NCBI RefSeq assembly: GCF_000164135.1
Contig: NZ_GG770555.1
Span: forward strand, 533,476-597,475
Direction of reading: 5' to 3'
Length of the DNA: 64,000 nt
DNA from: Mycobacterium parascrofulaceum ATCC BAA-614
Lineage (GTDB): Bacteria; Actinomycetota; Actinomycetes; Mycobacteriales; Mycobacteriaceae
Shown here: positions 16,738 to 26,502 of the stretch, in pieces
Numbering within the stretch: the first letter of the stretch is position 1
Layout: each line of letters begins with the position of its first letter
The notes under the pieces: generated by a model
The model's input: only the letters and a program-made list of their open reading frames with translations
What the model was told of the DNA's origin: nothing
The model's database searches: none
Program-made: the position numbers and the translations under genes

Positions 16738-16747
16738 GCTCGGCGCG

Positions 16748-17125
16748 TCAGTCCAGGTCCACGCGAATGGTCAGCAAGTCGCTGCCCATCAGGCGCACCA
16801 CGGCGCTGTTGAGGCGCGGCAGGCCGCCCAGCCGGCGCAGCGGGTCGTCGTCGGGCAGCAGATGCGCGGTACCCGAGCGCCATTGCCCGCCGATGCGCAG
16901 CCGGACGGCGGGATCGGCCTTGATGTTGCGGACGTAGTCGGAGTGTTCACCGTGTTCGGAGACCATCCAGAATTGGTTGTCGACCACGCGTCCGCCGACG
17001 GCGGTGCGCCGCGGCTTGCCGCTCTTGCGGCCGGTGGTTTCCAGGATGATTCCCGGCATCTGGCGGCCCACCGGGTTGACGAGCAGCCGCTGCACGCGAT
17101 GAACCACTTGGCGTTTGAGACTCAC
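16748..17125 (-). CDS. Deazaflavin (F420)-dependent nitroreductase-family protein
   Basis: A 125-residue member of the small split-barrel family of Ddn (PF04075). The body shows GIILETTGRKSGKPRRT, then FWMVSEHGEHSDYVRNIKADP, then VRLRIGGQWRSGTA. Relatives use F420H2 to reduce quinones or nitro compounds at the membrane. The GTG at 17125 begins VSLKRQVVHRV; no closer ATG is available and the ribosome site is weak. It is followed on the same strand by the TfoX-N gene. Confidence 0.85.
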   Translation of the reverse strand: MSLKRQVVHRVQRLLVNPVGRQMPGIILETTGRKSGKPRRTAVGGRVVDNQFWMVSEHGEHSDYVRNIKADPAVRLRIGGQWRSGTAHLLPDDDPLRRLGGLPRLNSAVVRLMGSDLLTIRVDLD

Positions 17126-17175
17126 GGTTTCATTCAACGCCGAGGCCGCTGCCGATGTCACCCCGCAACGGGAAA

Positions 17176-17201
17176 CGGCCGCCCCCTTTCGGGGGCGGCC
17201 G
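17176..17201 (-). terminator. GC-rich hairpin terminator
   Basis: Perfect 11-base arms (CGGCCGCCCCC / GGGGGCGGCCG) enclose a TTTC loop. It lies 16 bases beyond the stop codon of the proline-rich secreted protein gene and upstream of the F420-family gene, so it should end transcription of the former. Confidence 0.85.
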
Positions 17202-17216
17202 CCTCGTGATGCCGTT

Positions 17217-17705
17217 TTAGGTCCCGGGGTTGATCCCGCCGTTGACCTGGCCTGAACCCGAGGTTCCGCCTGCCGGCGTGAACACCTGGAAACCAGTAGA
17301 CGTGTTGACGCCCCACTGGCCGAGCTGCGGGTTGAATACCACGGGGAGTTGCGTCCCGTCGGGGTCACCCACCGGCGGAACCCAAGTGGCCGGCAGCCCG
17401 TAGCGGACCGGGTCGTTGTAGTGCCCCGGCGGCGGGAACCCGTTGTGTCCCGGAGGGAGCGGGCTGCCAGGCGCGTTGCAGTTGACGCCCGGCGCGCCGG
17501 GGTTGCAGATCGGCTGGCCCGGCACATGCTGGCCCGGCCCCGGCATATCCCGGTCGCCTCCGGGCACGTTGGGGCCCGGAACGTTCGGCCCGGGAATATT
17601 CGGGCCGTTCGGGTCGGCCTGGGCCAATCCGGCGCCGATTCCGAACGCCGCGGACGTGATGGTGCCGGCCATGACCGCGCCGGCTGCGATTCTGTTCAAC
17701 TTCAT
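17217..17705 (-). CDS. Small secreted proline/glycine-rich protein
   Basis: A 162-residue protein with a clear signal peptide (MKLNRIAAGAVMAGTITSAA, cleavage likely after AQA near residue 30). The mature part begins with short imperfect repeats of the type PNxPGPNVPGP, then a low-complexity Pro/Gly region, and ends in a more folded stretch (VFNPQLGQWGVNTSTGFQVF). An AAGGGG ribosome site precedes ATG 17705. It has no recognised enzymatic motif; an envelope or secreted role is inferred only from export and composition. It is followed by a strong hairpin. Confidence 0.8.
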   Translation of the reverse strand: MKLNRIAAGAVMAGTITSAAFGIGAGLAQADPNGPNIPGPNVPGPNVPGGDRDMPGPGQHVPGQPICNPGAPGVNCNAPGSPLPPGHNGFPPPGHYNDPVRYGLPATWVPPVGDPDGTQLPVVFNPQLGQWGVNTSTGFQVFTPAGGTSGSGQVNGGINPGT

Positions 17706-18065
17706 GATGAATCCCCTTGTCGAGCAGTTTGGCTGCCTACGCAGCTGAACCAGTTGACTTGGTGATTCGCTCACCCCATCGCCCTCACGGGCAGTCGAAC
17801 CTCCACCCACCCAATACCCGAGTGTTCGATGCGGAAAACCTCTTCCCCCTATTTGCTGCGTCCGGCCAGGTCGGTCGGGACGTTCATCGCATCGCGGCCC
17901 GCGGGCTCATGGCGGGCGGGCGGAGCGGCCCCGGAGGCGCGTATCACCCGCTCCTGCGCAACGCCCAATGCCGGGGACCGCCGGGGAATGGTGTCGACAC
18001 CGATTCCGGACTTCGCGTTTGGCCGGGATGCGAGCGAGTTTGCTGTGCATCCCGGCCAACGCATC
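17706..18065. other. Intergenic region without a recognised gene
   Basis: About 360 bases between the start of the proline-rich secreted protein gene and the lon stop. The left part should hold the promoter of the minus-strand secreted protein gene; the right part should hold the lon terminator. No conserved reading frame or strong hairpin was recognised by eye. Confidence 0.5.
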
Positions 18066-20393
18066 TCAGGCGGCGATCGTCGCGGTGTGCGCCGCCGATT
18101 CCAGCGCCTGCGCGACGATGTCGGCGACGTCGGTCATCGGCCGCACATCCAGCGCGTCCAGCACCTCGGCGGGCACGTCGTCCAGGTCGGGTTCATTGCG
18201 GGACGGGATGAAAACCGTTGCCAGCCCGGCACGTTGGGCCGCCAGCAGCTTCTGCTTGACGCCGCCGATCGGCAACACCCGCCCGTTCAGCGTGACCTCA
18301 CCGGTCATGCCGACATCCGAGCGCACCTGACGTCCGGTGGCCATCGACACCAGGGCGGTCACCATGGTGACGCCGGCCGACGGGCCGTCCTTGGGCACCG
18401 CGCCCGCGGGCACGTGCACGTGGATGCGCCGGTCGAGGGCCTTCGGGTCGACCCGCAGCTCAGCGGCGTGCGAACGCACGTAGGACAGCGCGATCTGCGC
18501 CGACTCCTTCATGACGTCGCCCAGCTGGCCGGTGAGCTGCAAGCCCGGCTCGCCGTCGGTTGCGCCGGCCTCGATGTAGAGCACGTCGCCGCCCAGGCCG
18601 GTGACGGCCAGGCCGGTGGCCACGCCGGGCACCGCCGTGCGTTCGGCCGATTCCGGCGTGAACCGCGGACGGCCCAGGTAGTCGACCAGATCCGGCTCGT
18701 CGACGGTGATCGGTTCCGGGTCCTCCGCCAGCTTGGTGGTCACCTTGCGCAGCGCCTTGGCCAGCAGCCGCTCGAACTGCCGCACCCCGGGCTCCCGGGT
18801 GTAGTCGGCGGCGATCTTGCGCAGCGCGGCGTCGGTCAGCGTGACCTCGTCCTCGGTCAGCGCCGCCCGGTCCCGCTGCCGGGGCAGCAGGTAGTCCCGC
18901 GCGATGGCGACCTTGTCGTCCTCGGTGTAGCCGTCGATCTGCACCAACTCCATGCGGTCCAGCAGGGCGGACGGGATGTTCTCGATCACGTTGGCGGTGG
19001 CCAGGAACACCACGTCGGACAGGTCGAGGTCGAGATCCAGGTAATGGTCGCGGAACGTGTGGTTCTGCGCCGGGTCGAGCACCTCCAGCAGGGCGGCCGA
19101 CGGGTCGCCGCGGTAGTCGGAGCCCACCTTGTCGATCTCGTCCAGCAGCACAACGGGATTCATCGTCCCCGCCTCGCCGATCGCCCGCACGATGCGGCCG
19201 GGCAGCGCGCCGACGTAGGTGCGCCGGTGCCCGCGGATCTCGGCCTCGTCGCGCACACCGCCCAGGGCGACGCGCACGAACTTGCGGCCCAGCGCCCGGG
19301 CGACGCTCTCGCCCAGCGAGGTCTTGCCGACGCCGGGGGGACCGGCCAGCACCATCACCGCGCCGGAGCCGCGGCCGCCGACGACCTGCAGCCCCCGGTG
19401 GGCGCGGCGGGCCCGCACGGCCAGGTATTCGACGATCCGGTCCTTGACGTCGTCCAGCCCGTGGTGGTCGGCGTCCAGGACCTCGCGGGCGGCCTTCAGG
19501 TCGGTCGAGTCCTCGGTGCGTGCGTTCCAGGGCAGGTCGAGCACGGTGTCCAGCCAGGTGCGGATCCAGCCGCTTTCCGGGCTCTGGTCGCTGGAGCGTT
19601 CCAGCTTGCCGACCTCGCGCAGCGCCGCCTCACGCACCTTCTCGGGCAGGTCGGCGGCCTCGACGCGGGCCCGGTAGGCCCCATCTTCGGGGCCCTCCGG
19701 TCCCAACTCGCCCAGCTCCTTGCGGATCGCGGCCAGCTGTTGGCGCAGCAGGAACTCCTTCTGCGTCTTCTCCATGCCCTCGCGGACGTCCTCGGCGATC
19801 TTGTCGTTGACCTCGACCTCGGCGAGGTGGGCGCCGGTCCAGTCGATCAGCACGCGCAGCCGCTCGGCCACGTCGACCGTCTCCACCAGTTGCCGCTTCT
19901 GCTCGCTGGACAGGTAGGACGCGTAGCCGGAGGTGTCGGCCAGCGCCGACGGGTCGGTCAGCCGGTTCACGTAGTCGACGATCTCCCAGGCCTCGCGCCG
20001 TTGCAGCATGGCCAGCAGCAGCTTCTTGTACTCCGCCGCCAGCGCCTTGATCTCGTCCGTCGTCTCGGCCTCGGGGACGTCGGTCACCTCGACCCACAGC
20101 GCGGCGCCGGGCCCGGAGGCTCCCGTCCCGATCTGCGCCCTGCGCTCGCCGCGCACGACGGCCGCGGTGCCGCCGCCGGCGATGCGCCCGACCTGCAAAG
20201 TCGTGGCGATCACACCGTGCGTCGCGTACCGGTCGTCCAGCCGGGGCGCGATCAGCAGCTGCCCGGATTCACTCGCCCGGGCAGCGTCGATCGCCGCCCG
20301 CGCGGCCTCGTCCAGCGCGATCGGGACGACCATTCCGGGCAACACGATGGTGTCGGTGACGAACAGCACCGGCATCGATTTGGCTTCAGCCAT
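18066..20393 (-). CDS. lon: ATP-dependent protease Lon
   Basis: A 775-residue LonA protease: an N-terminal LON substrate-binding domain ([21 protein letters not shown]), the AAA+ module with Walker [10 protein letters not shown] and Walker [11 protein letters not shown], and the C-terminal serine protease domain with the Ser-Lys dyad (Ser in KDGPSAGV near 672, Lys in GGVKQKLL near 715). It degrades damaged and regulatory proteins in the cytosol. ATG at 20393 gives the standard N-terminus; a much longer open frame continues upstream but overlaps the neighbouring gene and has no homology. M. tuberculosis lacks lon, so its presence helps place the species. Confidence 0.96.
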   Translation of the reverse strand: MAEAKSMPVLFVTDTIVLPGMVVPIALDEAARAAIDAARASESGQLLIAPRLDDRYATHGVIATTLQVGRIAGGGTAAVVRGERRAQIGTGASGPGAALWVEVTDVPEAETTDEIKALAAEYKKLLLAMLQRREAWEIVDYVNRLTDPSALADTSGYASYLSSEQKRQLVETVDVAERLRVLIDWTGAHLAEVEVNDKIAEDVREGMEKTQKEFLLRQQLAAIRKELGELGPEGPEDGAYRARVEAADLPEKVREAALREVGKLERSSDQSPESGWIRTWLDTVLDLPWNARTEDSTDLKAAREVLDADHHGLDDVKDRIVEYLAVRARRAHRGLQVVGGRGSGAVMVLAGPPGVGKTSLGESVARALGRKFVRVALGGVRDEAEIRGHRRTYVGALPGRIVRAIGEAGTMNPVVLLDEIDKVGSDYRGDPSAALLEVLDPAQNHTFRDHYLDLDLDLSDVVFLATANVIENIPSALLDRMELVQIDGYTEDDKVAIARDYLLPRQRDRAALTEDEVTLTDAALRKIAADYTREPGVRQFERLLAKALRKVTTKLAEDPEPITVDEPDLVDYLGRPRFTPESAERTAVPGVATGLAVTGLGGDVLYIEAGATDGEPGLQLTGQLGDVMKESAQIALSYVRSHAAELRVDPKALDRRIHVHVPAGAVPKDGPSAGVTMVTALVSMATGRQVRSDVGMTGEVTLNGRVLPIGGVKQKLLAAQRAGLATVFIPSRNEPDLDDVPAEVLDALDVRPMTDVADIVAQALESAAHTATIAA

Positions 20394-20510
20394 CAATCCT
20401 CCAAAAACTGAGTCTGATGCGCTCAACCCAGCCGGGCGCCGGTTTGTTCCCCGGGGAGGGCCGGCCCACACGGGTGTGCGGTCAGCCTCACACCCGCCGG
20501 CCCGCCAGCG

Positions 20511-20576
20511 GCGCCGAGATTGCCGCCATGGTCGTGCCGGGCGCCGACAACACAACCCTGACGGCAATCTCGGCGC
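20511..20576. repeat. Palindromic intergenic element, copy 2
   Basis: Arms at 20511-20531 (GCGCCGAGATTGCCGCCATGG) and 20556-20576 pair with two mismatches. The core matches the element at 167-229. The right arm reaches the stop codon of lldD2, so the element would act as its terminator before lon. Confidence 0.75.
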
Positions 20577-21811
20577 TACTGAACCGGCCCCGGGTGCCGC
20601 AGCTGTGTGACGTGCCTGGGGGAGAGCTCCTCGAGGCAGGTGACCCCCAGCAACCGCATGGTGCGGAGCACGCCTTGCTGCAGGATGTCGATCGCCCGCG
20701 CCACCCCCGCCTCGCCGCCGGCCATCAACCCGTACAGGTACGCCCGCCCGACCAGCGTGCACCGCGCGCCCAGCGCGATCGCCGCCACGATGTCGGCCCC
20801 CGACATGATGCCGGTGTCCAGCAGGATCTCGGTGTGCTTGCCGACCTCGCGGGCGACCGAGGGCAACAGGTGGAAGGGCACCGGGGCCCGATCCAGTTGG
20901 CGCCCGCCGTGATTCGACAGCACGATGCCGTCGACACCGCGGTCGACGACGGCGCGGGCGTCGTCGAGCGTCTGGATGCCCTTGACGACCAACTTGCCCG
21001 GCCACTGCGCCTTGATCCACTCCAGGTCGTCGAAGGTCAGGCTCGGGTCGAACATGGTGCTCAGGTACTCGGCGACGGTGCCGGGCCACCGGTCCAGCGA
21101 CGCGAACGCCAGCGGTTCGGTGGTCAGCAGGTCGAACCACCACTTCGGGTGCGGCACCGCATCCAGCACGGTGCGCAGCGTCAGCGTCGGCGGGATCGTC
21201 ATCCCGTTGCGGTTGTCGCGCAGCCGCGCGCCGGAGACCGGGACGTCGACGGTGGCCAGCAGGGTGTCGAAACCCGCATCGGCCGCGCGCCGCACCAACG
21301 CCATCGAGCGTTCGCGGTCGCGCCACATGTACAGCTGAAACCACTTCCTGCCCTGGGGAACAGCGGCCACCAGGTCCTCGATGGCGCAGGTGCCGAGCGT
21401 GGACAACGAGAACGGAATGCCGGCCTTGGCCGCGGCCGCCGCGCCGGCGATCTCGCCCTCGGTGTGCATCAGCCGGGTGAAGCCGGTGGGCGCGATGCCG
21501 AACGGCAGGACGACCGGTTGGCCAAGGACGTTCCAGCCGGCGGTGACGTTGGTGACATCACGCAAGATCGTCGGGTGAAACTCGATGTCGCGGAACGCTT
21601 GTCGGGCCCGCCGGAGGGAAATCTCGTCCTCGGCGGCGCCGTCGGTGTAGTCGAACGCCGCCTTCGGCGTGCGCCGTTTGGCGATGCGACGCAGATCTTC
21701 GATGGTGTACGCGGCGTCGAGGCGGCGCCTGGTCGCGTCGAACTGCGGCCGCTTGAACTGGATCAGCGGCGCGAGGTCGCGCACCTTGGGCACTCGTCGT
21801 TTGACTCCCAC
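20576..21811 (-). CDS. lldD2: L-lactate dehydrogenase (FMN, quinone-dependent)
   Basis: A 411-residue member of the FMN alpha-hydroxyacid dehydrogenase family that oxidises L-lactate to pyruvate and feeds electrons to the respiratory chain. Conserved parts: [17 protein letters not shown], the YMWRDR active-site region, [14 protein letters not shown] with the FMN-binding Lys, and SNHGGRQLD, which carries the catalytic His. It is very close to M. tuberculosis LldD2 (Rv1872c). The start is GTG at 21811 ([15 protein letters not shown]); a GTG three codons upstream is also possible. Only 18 bases separate it from the divergent DUF1810 gene. Confidence 0.95.
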   Translation of the reverse strand: MGVKRRVPKVRDLAPLIQFKRPQFDATRRRLDAAYTIEDLRRIAKRRTPKAAFDYTDGAAEDEISLRRARQAFRDIEFHPTILRDVTNVTAGWNVLGQPVVLPFGIAPTGFTRLMHTEGEIAGAAAAAKAGIPFSLSTLGTCAIEDLVAAVPQGRKWFQLYMWRDRERSMALVRRAADAGFDTLLATVDVPVSGARLRDNRNGMTIPPTLTLRTVLDAVPHPKWWFDLLTTEPLAFASLDRWPGTVAEYLSTMFDPSLTFDDLEWIKAQWPGKLVVKGIQTLDDARAVVDRGVDGIVLSNHGGRQLDRAPVPFHLLPSVAREVGKHTEILLDTGIMSGADIVAAIALGARCTLVGRAYLYGLMAGGEAGVARAIDILQQGVLRTMRLLGVTCLEELSPRHVTQLRHPGPVQ

Positions 21812-21829
21812 CTGTGCCACCGTAGTCAC

Positions 21830-22267
21830 ATGGAATCGGCGAGCGACCCCTACGATCTGAATCGCTTCACCAAGGCCCAGGCCGCGGTCTATCCGCACGT
21901 CGTCGCGGAGTTGCGCGACGGCCGAAAGCGCGGTCACTGGATGTGGTTCGTGTTCCCGCAATTGCGCGGCCTGGGTAGCAGTCCGACCGCCGATCGGTAT
22001 GGCATCTCCTCGCTCGGGGAAGCCAAGGGCTATCTGCGCCACGGCGTGCTGGGACCGCGGCTGCGCGAGTGCACCCGGCTGGTCAACGAGGTGCAGGGCC
22101 GGTCCGTCCGCGACATCTTCGGCTCGCCCGACGACCTCAAGCTGCGCTCGTCGATGACGCTGTTCGCCCACGCGACCGACGACAACGAGGACTTCCTGGC
22201 CGTCCTCGACAAGTACTACGACGGTCGGCAGGACCAGCTCACGCTGGAGCGCCTAGGCCGGGCTTAA
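21830..22267 (+). CDS. DUF1810 family protein
   Basis: The 145-residue protein matches DUF1810: [20 protein letters not shown], the invariant [19 protein letters not shown], and [20 protein letters not shown]. The family resembles a calpastatin-like helical fold and has no proven activity. It corresponds to Rv1873 by order and length. Its 3' end overlaps the convergent GH13 gene by 15 bases, and its start lies 18 bases from lldD2, leaving little room for a leader. Confidence 0.9.
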   Translation: MESASDPYDLNRFTKAQAAVYPHVVAELRDGRKRGHWMWFVFPQLRGLGSSPTADRYGISSLGEAKGYLRHGVLGPRLRECTRLVNEVQGRSVRDIFGSPDDLKLRSSMTLFAHATDDNEDFLAVLDKYYDGRQDQLTLERLGRA

Positions 22268-23560
22268 GATCCGCCAGCCGTGCGGTTCCACCACCAGCGC
22301 GTCCACCCGCTCTTGTGGTGGGGCCGAGGATCCGCCGACGACCCGGCGGTGCGCCGTGCCCAACTCCGGCAGCGAGACGCGCATCGGCTCGTCGCCGATG
22401 TTCAGCGCGACCAGCAGCGCGTCGTCACCGTTGCGGGTCTCGTACACGTAGTGCCGGTTCTCCAGCCGCAACGCGGTGGTCGACGCCCGGTGCAGCCACG
22501 GATGACGCCGGCGCAGGCCGACGAGGAACTGGTGCAGCGCCCACATCTGGGCGCCGAACGCGTCCAATTCCAATGGGGGAGAGCCGAACTCGGGCCGCAC
22601 CGCGTCGTCACCGCCGTAGCGCTCCTCCTTGACGCCGCGGAATCCCAGCTCGTCGCCGGCGTACACGCTGGGCACGCCGCCGACCGTCAGCAGGATCACC
22701 AGCGCGTGCGCCACGTGCTCCGGGCGTTCCAGCCGGCTGGCGATGCGGGTGACGTCGTGGTTGCCGATGAAGGTGAGGGGCGCGAAGCCGGCCAGGAAGT
22801 CGCCGTGGCGTTGCAGCGCCCAGTCCAGCTCGAAGAAGTTGCCGTCGTTGAGGCTGCTCCAGATCGCCTTCCACAGCTCGTACTGGGTGGCCGAGTCGAA
22901 CGTGGCCGCCCGCACCACGGCCGCGTAGTCGCCGTGGATCAGCTCGCCGACGAACCAGGCGTCCCCGAACCGCTCGCGCACCCGCGGCAGCGTCGACGCC
23001 CAAAACCGTTCCGGCACCGTGTAAGCCGCGTCGAGGCGCCAGCCGTCGGCGCCGCGCTCCAGCCAGTGCGCCATCACGTCCGCGGTGTAGTCGATGACTT
23101 CGGGGTTGTCGTGGTTGAGCGTGATCAGCTCGGAGTGGCCCTCGAACGTGTGAAAGCGTCCGGGGCGCCCGCGAAACCAGCGCGCCGCGGAGTCGTCGTT
23201 CGCCGCCTGGCGGTAACCGGGGAAGTCCACCCCGACGTGGTTGAACACGCCGTCGAGCAGGATGCGCAGGCCGCGGCCGTGGGCCTCGGCGACCAGGTAG
23301 TCGAAGTCGGCGTCGTCACCGAGCCGCGGGTCGATGCGGTAGTGGTCGGTGGTGTCGTAACCGTGTGTGCGCGAGGCGAAGATCGGCCCCAGCGCCACGC
23401 CCGACGCGCCCAGCGCGATGGCGTGGTCGAACCAGTCGACGAGCCGCCGCAGCCGGTGTTCCTCCGGCCGCGGCGGCTCTGACGCGGGAAAGGCGCCGAC
23501 GGACCCGAGCGGATAGACCTGCCACCAGATCGCGTGTTCTACCCAGCCCGGCGCCGTCAC
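22253..23560 (-). CDS. GH13 alpha-amylase family glycosidase
   Basis: The 435-residue GH13 (beta/alpha)8 enzyme is cytosolic, with no signal peptide. The conserved regions are all visible: LDGVFNHVG (region I), GWRLDAAYT with the nucleophile Asp (region II), the acid/base Glu in FVGELIHGDY, and FIGNHDVTR (region IV). It should cut alpha-1,4 glucan or maltodextrin; exact specificity is open. The start is GTG at 23560, only 10 bases after the ahpD stop, so it may be read through from ahpC-ahpD. The 3' end overlaps DUF1810. Confidence 0.9.
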   Translation of the reverse strand: MTAPGWVEHAIWWQVYPLGSVGAFPASEPPRPEEHRLRRLVDWFDHAIALGASGVALGPIFASRTHGYDTTDHYRIDPRLGDDADFDYLVAEAHGRGLRILLDGVFNHVGVDFPGYRQAANDDSAARWFRGRPGRFHTFEGHSELITLNHDNPEVIDYTADVMAHWLERGADGWRLDAAYTVPERFWASTLPRVRERFGDAWFVGELIHGDYAAVVRAATFDSATQYELWKAIWSSLNDGNFFELDWALQRHGDFLAGFAPLTFIGNHDVTRIASRLERPEHVAHALVILLTVGGVPSVYAGDELGFRGVKEERYGGDDAVRPEFGSPPLELDAFGAQMWALHQFLVGLRRRHPWLHRASTTALRLENRHYVYETRNGDDALLVALNIGDEPMRVSLPELGTAHRRVVGGSSAPPQERVDALVVEPHGWRILSPA

Positions 23561-23570
23561 TGCGCTACCG

Positions 23571-24107
23571 TCAGCCGACCGTCGCCAGCGTCTGCGCGGC
23601 GATCATCGCCTGGGCCACACCCGAAACGATCGCCGCCGCCTTCAGCGCCTCCTGGATGGACTCCCGGCTCACCCCCGCCTCACGCAGGGTGTGTTCGTGG
23701 GAGGCCACGCAGTCGGGGCATCCGTTGATCGACGACACCGCGAAGCACCACAGCTCGAAGTGGGCCTTCGCGACGCCGGGGTTGGCGATGAGGTTCATCC
23801 GCAGACCCGCACGCAGGTCGTCGTATTTGCCGTCCAGGAAGCCCCGGCCGCGGTAGAACACGTTGTTCATGCCCATGATCGATGCGGCACCGAGCGCGGC
23901 GTTGTACGCCTCGGCGGACAAGATGTCGGCCGCATCGGCACCGATCTCGCTGAGCACCTGCGTGTTTCGCGTCGCCGCGGCACACGCCAGCAGGGTGCCC
24001 CACAGCTGTTCCTCGTTGAGCTCGGTGGTACGGGTGATCGAGCCCAGGTTGAGCTTGAGGTCCTTGGCGTACTCGGGCAGCGCTTCCTTGAGGTTTTCTA
24101 CGCTCAT
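23571..24107 (-). CDS. ahpD: Alkyl hydroperoxide reductase AhpD
   Basis: The 178-residue trimeric thiol protein reduces AhpC, coupling it through lipoamide (SucB/Lpd) to NADH. The active-site residues Glu118, Cys130 and Cys133 (NGCPDC) and His137 are all at the positions known in M. tuberculosis AhpD. ATG at 24107 gives [16 protein letters not shown] and is preceded by GGGAGGC. It lies 28 bases after ahpC on the same strand and forms its operon partner. Confidence 0.96.
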   Translation of the reverse strand: MSVENLKEALPEYAKDLKLNLGSITRTTELNEEQLWGTLLACAAATRNTQVLSEIGADAADILSAEAYNAALGAASIMGMNNVFYRGRGFLDGKYDDLRAGLRMNLIANPGVAKAHFELWCFAVSSINGCPDCVASHEHTLREAGVSRESIQEALKAAAIVSGVAQAMIAAQTLATVG

Positions 24108-24135
24108 CTCGCCTCCCTGATCAGACCCTACGTGA

Positions 24136-24723
24136 CTAGGCCGAGGCCTTGAGCAACTCGGCGGCGTCGAGCGTCGGGTCGCCCTTGCGCCAGTTGCATG
24201 CGCACAGCTCGTCGGACTGCAGTGCGTCCAGGACCCGCAGCACTTCCTCGACGTTGCGGCCGACGGATCCGGCGGTGACCGAGACGAATTGGATCTCGTT
24301 GTTGGGATCCACCAGGAAGGTCGCCCGGTCGGCAACACCCTCGGCGTTGAGGACGCCGGTGGCCAGGCTCAGCTCCCGCTTGATGTCCGAGAGCATCGGG
24401 AACGGCAGCTTCTTCAGGTCCTCGTGCTGGGCCCGCCAGTTGAAGTGGACGAACTCGCTGTCGATCGAGACGCCCAGCACTTGCGCATCGCGGTCGGCGA
24501 ACTCGTCGTTGAGCTTGCCGAAGGCGGCAATCTCGGTCGGGCACACGAAGGTGAAGTCCTTGGGCCAGAAGAACACGACGCGCCACTTGCCCTCGTGGTC
24601 GTCGCTCGTGACGGTGGTGAAGTAGTCCTCGGGCTGCTTGGCGTCGACCTTGGACAGGTCGCCGGGGATAAGCGCGGTGAGCTCGTAGGCGGGGAACTGG
24701 TCGCCGATGGTCAGCAGAGGCAT
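24136..24723 (-). CDS. ahpC: Alkyl hydroperoxide reductase AhpC (peroxiredoxin)
   Basis: The 195-residue peroxiredoxin detoxifies organic peroxides and peroxynitrite. The peroxidatic Cys61 lies in FVCPTEI, and the mycobacterial pair Cys174 and Cys176 in ELCACNW. ATG at 24723 gives [13 protein letters not shown], the standard start; an AAGGAG-like site precedes it. It is divergent from oxyR across 103 bases that carry a palindrome, the classic arrangement for OxyR-controlled ahpC in mycobacteria with a functional oxyR. Confidence 0.97.
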   Translation of the reverse strand: MPLLTIGDQFPAYELTALIPGDLSKVDAKQPEDYFTTVTSDDHEGKWRVVFFWPKDFTFVCPTEIAAFGKLNDEFADRDAQVLGVSIDSEFVHFNWRAQHEDLKKLPFPMLSDIKRELSLATGVLNAEGVADRATFLVDPNNEIQFVSVTAGSVGRNVEEVLRVLDALQSDELCACNWRKGDPTLDAAELLKASA

Positions 24724-24785
24724 ATCGCTCCTTGTTTTGGATTTACTCAAGATTAGCGGTCACTGCCCATGGTGCCCGCATACCC

Positions 24786-24797
24786 TTACTGAAGTAA
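24786..24797. promoter_or_regulatory. Probable OxyR operator in the ahpC-oxyR intergenic region
   Basis: TTACT at 24786-24790 and AGTAA at 24793-24797 form a perfect inverted repeat with a 2-base centre, with partial extension outward. It is embedded in an unusually AT-rich stretch (24786-24825) that also holds likely promoter hexamers. LysR-type regulators bind dyads of this kind between divergent genes; the assignment to OxyR rests on location. Confidence 0.55.
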
Positions 24798-24826
24798 AGG
24801 TGATATTTCCCACTATACTTATAGGC

Positions 24827-25762
24827 ATGCCCGATAAGAGTTATCAGCCGACGATCGCCGGCCTCCGCGCGTTCGTCGCGATCGCCGAAAAGCGTCAGTT
24901 CAGCGGCGCCGCAACGGCTCTCGGCGTCAGCCAGTCGACGTTGTCGCAGGCGCTGGCGGCGCTGGAGACCGGGCTGGGCACCCAGCTCGTCGAGCGCTCG
25001 ACGCGGCGTGTCCTGTTGACGGCGGCGGGCACGGAGCTGCTGCCGCGCGCCCAGGCGGCGATCGAGGCGGTGGACGGGTTCACCGCCGCGGCCGCCGGGG
25101 CGTCCGACCCGCTGCGCGCCGGGATGCGGCTGGGGCTGATCCCGACGGTCGCGCCCTACGTATTGCCGACCGTGCTGGCCGGCCTCGCCGGGCAATTCCC
25201 GGCGATGACGTTGCGGGTGACGGAAGACCAGACCGAACGGCTGATGACGGTGTTGCGCGAGGGAGCGTTGGACGCGGCGCTGATCGCCCTGCCGGTCGAC
25301 GGCGGCGGACTCACCGCGATCCCGATCTACGACGAGGACTTCGTCCTCGCGCTGCCGCCCGGGCATCCGCTGTCGGGCAAGAAACGCGTCCCGGCGACGG
25401 CGCTGGCCGACCTGCCGCTGCTGCTGTTGGACGAGGGGCACTGCCTGCGCGATCAGGCGCTGGACGTCTGCCACAAGGCGGGTGTGCGAGCGGAACTGGC
25501 CAACACCCGCGCGGCATCGCTGGCCACCGCGGTGCAATGCGTGACGGGTGGCCTCGGCGTGACGCTGATCCCGCAGAGCGCGGTGCCGGTCGAGGCGAGC
25601 AGGAGCCGTCTCGGCCTGGCGCAGTTCGCCACCCCCCGCCCCGGCCGGCGGATCGGCCTGGTGTACCGCTCTTCCAGCGGCCGCGACGAGTCCTACCGGC
25701 GGCTGGCCGGGACCATCGGCGGGTTGATCAGCAACCAACACCCGGTGCGGCTGGTCAAGTAG
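24827..25762 (+). CDS. oxyR: Hydrogen-peroxide-sensing LysR regulator OxyR
   Basis: The 311-residue LysR-family regulator has an N-terminal winged HTH ([20 protein letters not shown], residues about 25-45) and a C-terminal sensor domain. The two redox cysteines are present and spaced as in E. coli OxyR: Cys206 in GHCLRDQ and Cys215. The frame is intact over its full length. In M. tuberculosis oxyR is a pseudogene, so this copy is a real species difference. It would control ahpC-ahpD and possibly itself. Three downstream genes follow with short gaps. Confidence 0.95.
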   Translation: MPDKSYQPTIAGLRAFVAIAEKRQFSGAATALGVSQSTLSQALAALETGLGTQLVERSTRRVLLTAAGTELLPRAQAAIEAVDGFTAAAAGASDPLRAGMRLGLIPTVAPYVLPTVLAGLAGQFPAMTLRVTEDQTERLMTVLREGALDAALIALPVDGGGLTAIPIYDEDFVLALPPGHPLSGKKRVPATALADLPLLLLDEGHCLRDQALDVCHKAGVRAELANTRAASLATAVQCVTGGLGVTLIPQSAVPVEASRSRLGLAQFATPRPGRRIGLVYRSSSGRDESYRRLAGTIGGLISNQHPVRLVK

Positions 25763-25791
25763 GCGGGGTCGCCCGCAGGTAGGTTCAGCCC

Positions 25792-26502
25792 ATGGAAAAG
25801 GTCATCGCCGTCCTCATGCGCGCCGATTCGGACGAGCAGTGGTGCGCCCGGCAACGGGGGCCGGTCGCCGACGCCCTGCTCGAGCTGGGCCTGCCCGGGT
25901 TGTCCGTCAACGTGCGCGACGACGCCGTGCGGCACTCACTGATGACGCTCACGACGCTGGACCCGCCGGTCGCGGCGGTGGTGAGCATGTGGACCCAGCA
26001 GTGTTACGGCGAGCAGATGGCGGCCGCCCTGGCGCTGCTGGAGGCGGAATGCGACCAGCTCGCCGCGTACTTGGTGACTGAGTCGGTCCCGCTGAAACCA
26101 CCCGTCACCGAAGCCGGTTCCCGCACAGCGGGTTTGGCCAACATAGCGCTGCTGCGCCGGCCCGCCGGCCTCGACCAGGCGAGCTGGCTGACCCGGTGGC
26201 AGCGCGACCACACCCCGGTGGCCATCGAGACGCAGTCGACCTTCGGCTACACCCAGAACTGGGTCGTGCGCACCCTGACCCCGGACGCCCCGGGAATCGC
26301 CGGCATCGTCGAAGAGTTGTTCCCCCAGGAGGCGATCACCGATCTCAAGGCGTTCTTCGGTGCCGCCGACGACGACGACCTGCAACACCGGTTGGGCCGA
26401 ATGGTCGCCAGCACCACGGCCTTCGGCGCCAACGAGAACATCGACACCGTCCCCACCAGCCGCTACGTCTTCACGACACCGTTCAGCGAGGAACACACAT
26501 GA
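25792..26502 (+). CDS. EthD-like domain protein (Rv1874 homologue)
   Basis: The 236-residue protein has no known activity. Its second half (ALLRRPAGLDQASWLTRWQRDHTPVAI with a conserved Trp/His region, then an alpha/beta segment ending in TSRYVF) looks like the dimeric ferredoxin-like EthD family found in alkane or ether degradation loci. The N-terminal half may be a second, diverged copy. It begins 29 bases after oxyR and its stop overlaps the next ATG by four bases (ATGA), so it is co-translated with the following gene. Confidence 0.75.
   Translation: MEKVIAVLMRADSDEQWCARQRGPVADALLELGLPGLSVNVRDDAVRHSLMTLTTLDPPVAAVVSMWTQQCYGEQMAAALALLEAECDQLAAYLVTESVPLKPPVTEAGSRTAGLANIALLRRPAGLDQASWLTRWQRDHTPVAIETQSTFGYTQNWVVRTLTPDAPGIAGIVEELFPQEAITDLKAFFGAADDDDLQHRLGRMVASTTAFGANENIDTVPTSRYVFTTPFSEEHT

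Noticed and set aside
17829-20411. An 860-codon plus-strand frame opposite lon
   Set aside because: Composition is Arg/Gln/Val-rich without domains; it mirrors the lon coding strand.
20394-21344. N-terminal extension of Lon upstream of residue 1
   Set aside because: It overlaps lldD2 on the same strand in another frame and has no homology to Lon; ATG 20393 gives the family start.
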